This document shows, in pieces, positions 61,390-64,000 of a stretch of 64,000 nt of DNA. A program made the translations under genes and the position numbers. The first letter of the stretch is position 1. Each line of letters begins with the position of its first letter. The notes beneath the pieces were generated by a model that saw only the letters and a list, made by a program, of their open reading frames with translations, did no database searches and had not been told where the DNA came from. The stretch is taken from the NCBI RefSeq assembly GCF_048771995.1, contig NC_133027.1:57163501-57227500 (forward strand), given 5' to 3'. The DNA is from Taeniopygia guttata (taxonomy: Eukaryota > Chordata > Aves > Passeriformes > Estrildidae).

Positions 61390-61696
61390 AGTTTTGGCTA
61401 GGATAGAATTGGCTGGGAGGCACTGATCACTCTCAGGAATAGGCTGGGCATCAGTCAGTGGGAGGTGAGCAGTGGTATTGTGCATCACTTGGGGCATTTA
61501 GGTTTAATCTCCCTATCTCATTTGATTATGATGATGGTTATTATTTACTTTATTTCAGTTATTAAACTACTCATATCTCAACCCACAAGTTTTACGTTTT
61601 TTCCCCTATTCTTGTCCTCATCATACTGGGACATGCTAGGGGAGTGAATGGGAGGCTGCATGGTACTTAATTGCTGTCTGAGGTTAAACCACAACA
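61390..61696 (+). mobile_element. ERVL-type LTR with internal deletion
   Basis: Same family as the LTR at 31982. The start (ttggctaggatagaattggc) is joined directly to the middle (gggaggcactgatcactctc), then the 3' half is complete: gtgcatcacttgg, ttcagttattaaactactca, and the end ggttaaaccacaaca. Confidence 0.8.
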
Positions 61697-62485
61697 CCTC
61701 TAAAAGGCAAGTTTTCAATTGCCACTTAAAAGGGAGGGCCTGAGTACAGCCTACAAATGCTTCATTTACCTGAAATCCTCCCTGCCAAGGGAAAAACCTG
61801 TGCCAGTAGCAAGCTAGAGCAGTGAGGTCTGGGCAACACAGCTGCAGTGGAATTCCCCTTAACTATTTGCCTATGTCTTTTTGCAGGTGTTGGGAGGCTG
61901 GGGCAAGAGCAGAGCAACTTACCAAAGTCTCCACCTCTTTATCAGATCCTAGTTTGCTCAAAGATAATGAGTGTCACAGAGCAAGTGCGATTTGGAAGGA
62001 ACATTTTGGAGAAAAAAGAGAAGTGTTACTGTTCTACATAGTAACTGCATCTGGCCAAGTGCTTGCAGCCAACAGACGGATTTGCACCTACTGCATGGAC
62101 TCTGCAGTCTGCTGGAGCTGCAAGGCTGCTCTCAGATTTGGCAAGTCTGCTTTCAGACAGCTTTCAGAGGCTTCCCACGTCATTCCATCCCTCCAGCTTC
62201 ATTTCCAAGTGACTGCCAGATCAAACTGAGGTTTGCTCTTGTAGGTTGCTATGAGTTTGAACAGGAGAGATTTCTGGGCAGCCCAGCAGACCAGGGGCTG
62301 CTTGGTTCCCTGTAGATGGAGCTCCTGCTTGGACTGTGCCACTCTGGAAAAGAGGAAGCTGGAGAGCAACTCACAACTATCTCAGCAACTGCTTGTGTTG
62401 TTCCTCCCTGCTTAACTGAGCAGGGAAAGGAACCAAACATCTTCTTCTTGAAGACAATACAGGTTTATCTCAACAAGTCATATCA
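61697..62485. other. Intergenic stretch without recognised features
   Basis: Single-copy-looking sequence. A plus-strand 135-codon frame at 61822-62229 overlaps another open frame and is not recognised. Confidence 0.4.
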
Positions 62486-62633
62486 CAGATAATCACAGAT
62501 ATTCTGAGTTGAAAGGGAACCACAAGGATCATCAAGTCCAACTCTAAAGTAAATGGCCGGTATGGGGATCAAACCCATCACTTTGGTGTTATTAACATCA
62601 TACTCTGACCAGCTGAGCCAGTCTCAGGATTCT
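62486..62633 (-). mobile_element. TguSINE1-like element (tRNA-Ile head, CR1 tail)
   Basis: Read on the minus strand: a tRNA-Ile-like head with A box (ggctcagctggtcagag), anticodon region (tgttaataacacc) and B box (gggtttgatcccc), then a CR1-like tail (agttggacttgatgatcctt). The element ends in TGATTATCTGTGA-type sequence instead of poly-A, as expected for a CR1-mobilised SINE. More intact than the copy at 36.4 kb. Confidence 0.88.
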
Positions 62634-63389
62634 ATAAATTTGTTCTTCATGTTTGAGTACTGCATAGGTTGATTTCATGCACGAGGGCACCTGGAAACAA
62701 TATTACAAAAGGCAGCTGTGCACAAGCTGATAAATCCCAAAAGCAGAGGGTATTCATGCTTCTGTTACTCTGCACTTTTGTACACATACACAACAGATTG
62801 TTTAAAATCTGTACTGCATACGGGTTTTTTCACACACCCTCACCTTGTTCAGTACACAAAGAAGATAATTATTAGATAATGATATTGTGGAGGTCTGTGG
62901 TACATCGGAACTCAATCTGCAAAACTACAGCCCTTGCTGCTTCCTTTATAACCAACAGTGATAGTGAGCATTATGATGTTTGTTTATTTCCAGCCTGTGG
63001 TATTAACCTTGGGAATGGAGATAATCCGTCATGGAAATATAGTTAACGGTTTCCCCATAAAATGCTAGATGGTACAGTAATAGATAAAAATTTCATAAGA
63101 CTGAATTAGTCCACCTTTACAATATGACAAAAAGATGAATGGATAGCATTAACTCTGCATTGGAGTTGAGGAACAAAGATGTGTCATTTAAAAGCCCAAA
63201 ACATCCTTTTTATTTGGACACCCAGTTTGGGAAACCTAGGCTCTGTCCTGTGATTTAGTACTAACCAAGCCTTAAACATATAAAGGCAGTTACCATTCAC
63301 TTTGTTCACGCTTGGGAGTCTGGAACACAGATGAAAATAAAGCTTAATCATTTCAGATGCTAAGGGGAAAAATAAGTCTGACAGCGTCC
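62634..63389. other. Intergenic stretch without recognised features
   Basis: AT-rich; no ORF, RNA or repeat supported. Confidence 0.45.
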
Positions 63390-63690
63390 CCTGTAGGCCA
63401 TATAGTCCATCTTCCTGCTCTAACAAAAGGTCAGCTATCTCAGTCTTTGCTCTTTATCTTTACTGCTAAATTTTTCCTATCTAACCTGCTCTTTAACAAT
63501 ACCTAAATACAGAGATTTCACTGTCTTCTGAGGCAGGTCTTTTCCAGTGCCTAATTAGGCTCGTTGTTAGACTCATGTTTATCTTAGTGCTACTCCATCT
63601 TTCCTTGCTTTGTCCCCAGGGGACATGAAGAACTGTATATTTCTCTGCCCTTTGAAGACGTTGGATATCTGCCGCTGACTCTGACAAGGC
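63390..63690 (-). mobile_element. Old CR1-like LINE fragment
   Basis: Plus-strand blocks gccatatagtccatcttcct, aacctgctctttaacaatac, agagatttcactgtcttctg and cttttccagtgcctaattag resemble the reverse of an old CR1 3' end. Diverged. Confidence 0.5.
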
Positions 63691-64000
63691 TCCTCACTGA
63701 ATCACACCCTCTTTGGGGAATGTTGTCTAGAATGGGACATGAAAAACCAGTGGATGCCTCCGGGCTGCTGAGTGAGGCAGAAAAATTTCTTCATGACTCT
63801 TACATGTTACTTTTTCTGCTCATCTGTCACAGACATGATCCTCACATTTCTGCCCAACAGTGTCAACATTATTGCTCATTAATAACATGGGGTATGCTAC
63901 AACTTCAGTTCCCTTTCTGAAGAACTATTAGCTAGCCTGCCACATCCCATTTCATAATTCTGTAATAAATTACTCTTACTTAAGTGCATAATTTTGTGGT

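Noticed and set aside
62486..62633. Functional tRNA-Ile gene on the minus strand
   Set aside because: The cloverleaf is decayed and the segment runs directly into a CR1-like tail, so it is a SINE.

Overview
This is an ordinary piece of a bird nuclear genome, most likely a passerine. Evidence: two vertebrate genes with typical GT-AG introns, many CR1 LINE fragments, avian ERV long terminal repeats, and two copies of a short element joining a tRNA-Ile-like head to a CR1-like tail, the architecture of the passerine TguSINE1 family. No prokaryotic, CRISPR or operon-like content is visible, and I did not find a new multi-gene system.

Layout. 1-1.3 kb is flank. 1.0-2.4 kb is a CpG island with the inferred promoter and non-coding first exon of TBPL1 (plus strand). 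TBPL1 coding exons run from 7572 to 14321, with a poly(A) signal at 14750. 15.0-22.9 kb is repeat-rich: four CR1 copies, an older LINE, and a GC-rich island carrying a 10-bp minisatellite. SLC2A12 (GLUT12) lies on the minus strand, converging on TBPL1: exon 1 at 52621-52687, exon 2 at 43769-45085, exon 3 at 25207-25329, exon 4 at 22939-23071. The terminal exon is uncertain, with a weak candidate at 21087-21183. Its 18.4-kb intron 2 holds a solo LTR, a GC-rich LTR-derived element, a pentanucleotide array, a TguSINE1-like copy and a perfect 22-bp-stem hairpin. 53-64 kb is gene-poor flank upstream of SLC2A12.

The convergent TBPL1/SLC2A12 pair matches the order I know from human 6q23. The genes are functionally unrelated: TBPL1 is a TBP-related core transcription factor and SLC2A12 a plasma-membrane/endomembrane hexose transporter. 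All splice junctions from TBPL1 exon 2 to exon 7 and SLC2A12 exon 1 to exon 4 were checked by hand for GT-AG and reading phase and give uninterrupted proteins: TBPL1 183 aa, SLC2A12 546 complete residues before the uncertain terminal exon. The best leads are the TBPL1 stop codon three residues earlier than in human, the predicted GLUT12 N-terminus without the human dileucine, the 40.3-kb hairpin, the minisatellite CpG island, and the CR1 copy beside the TBPL1 promoter.
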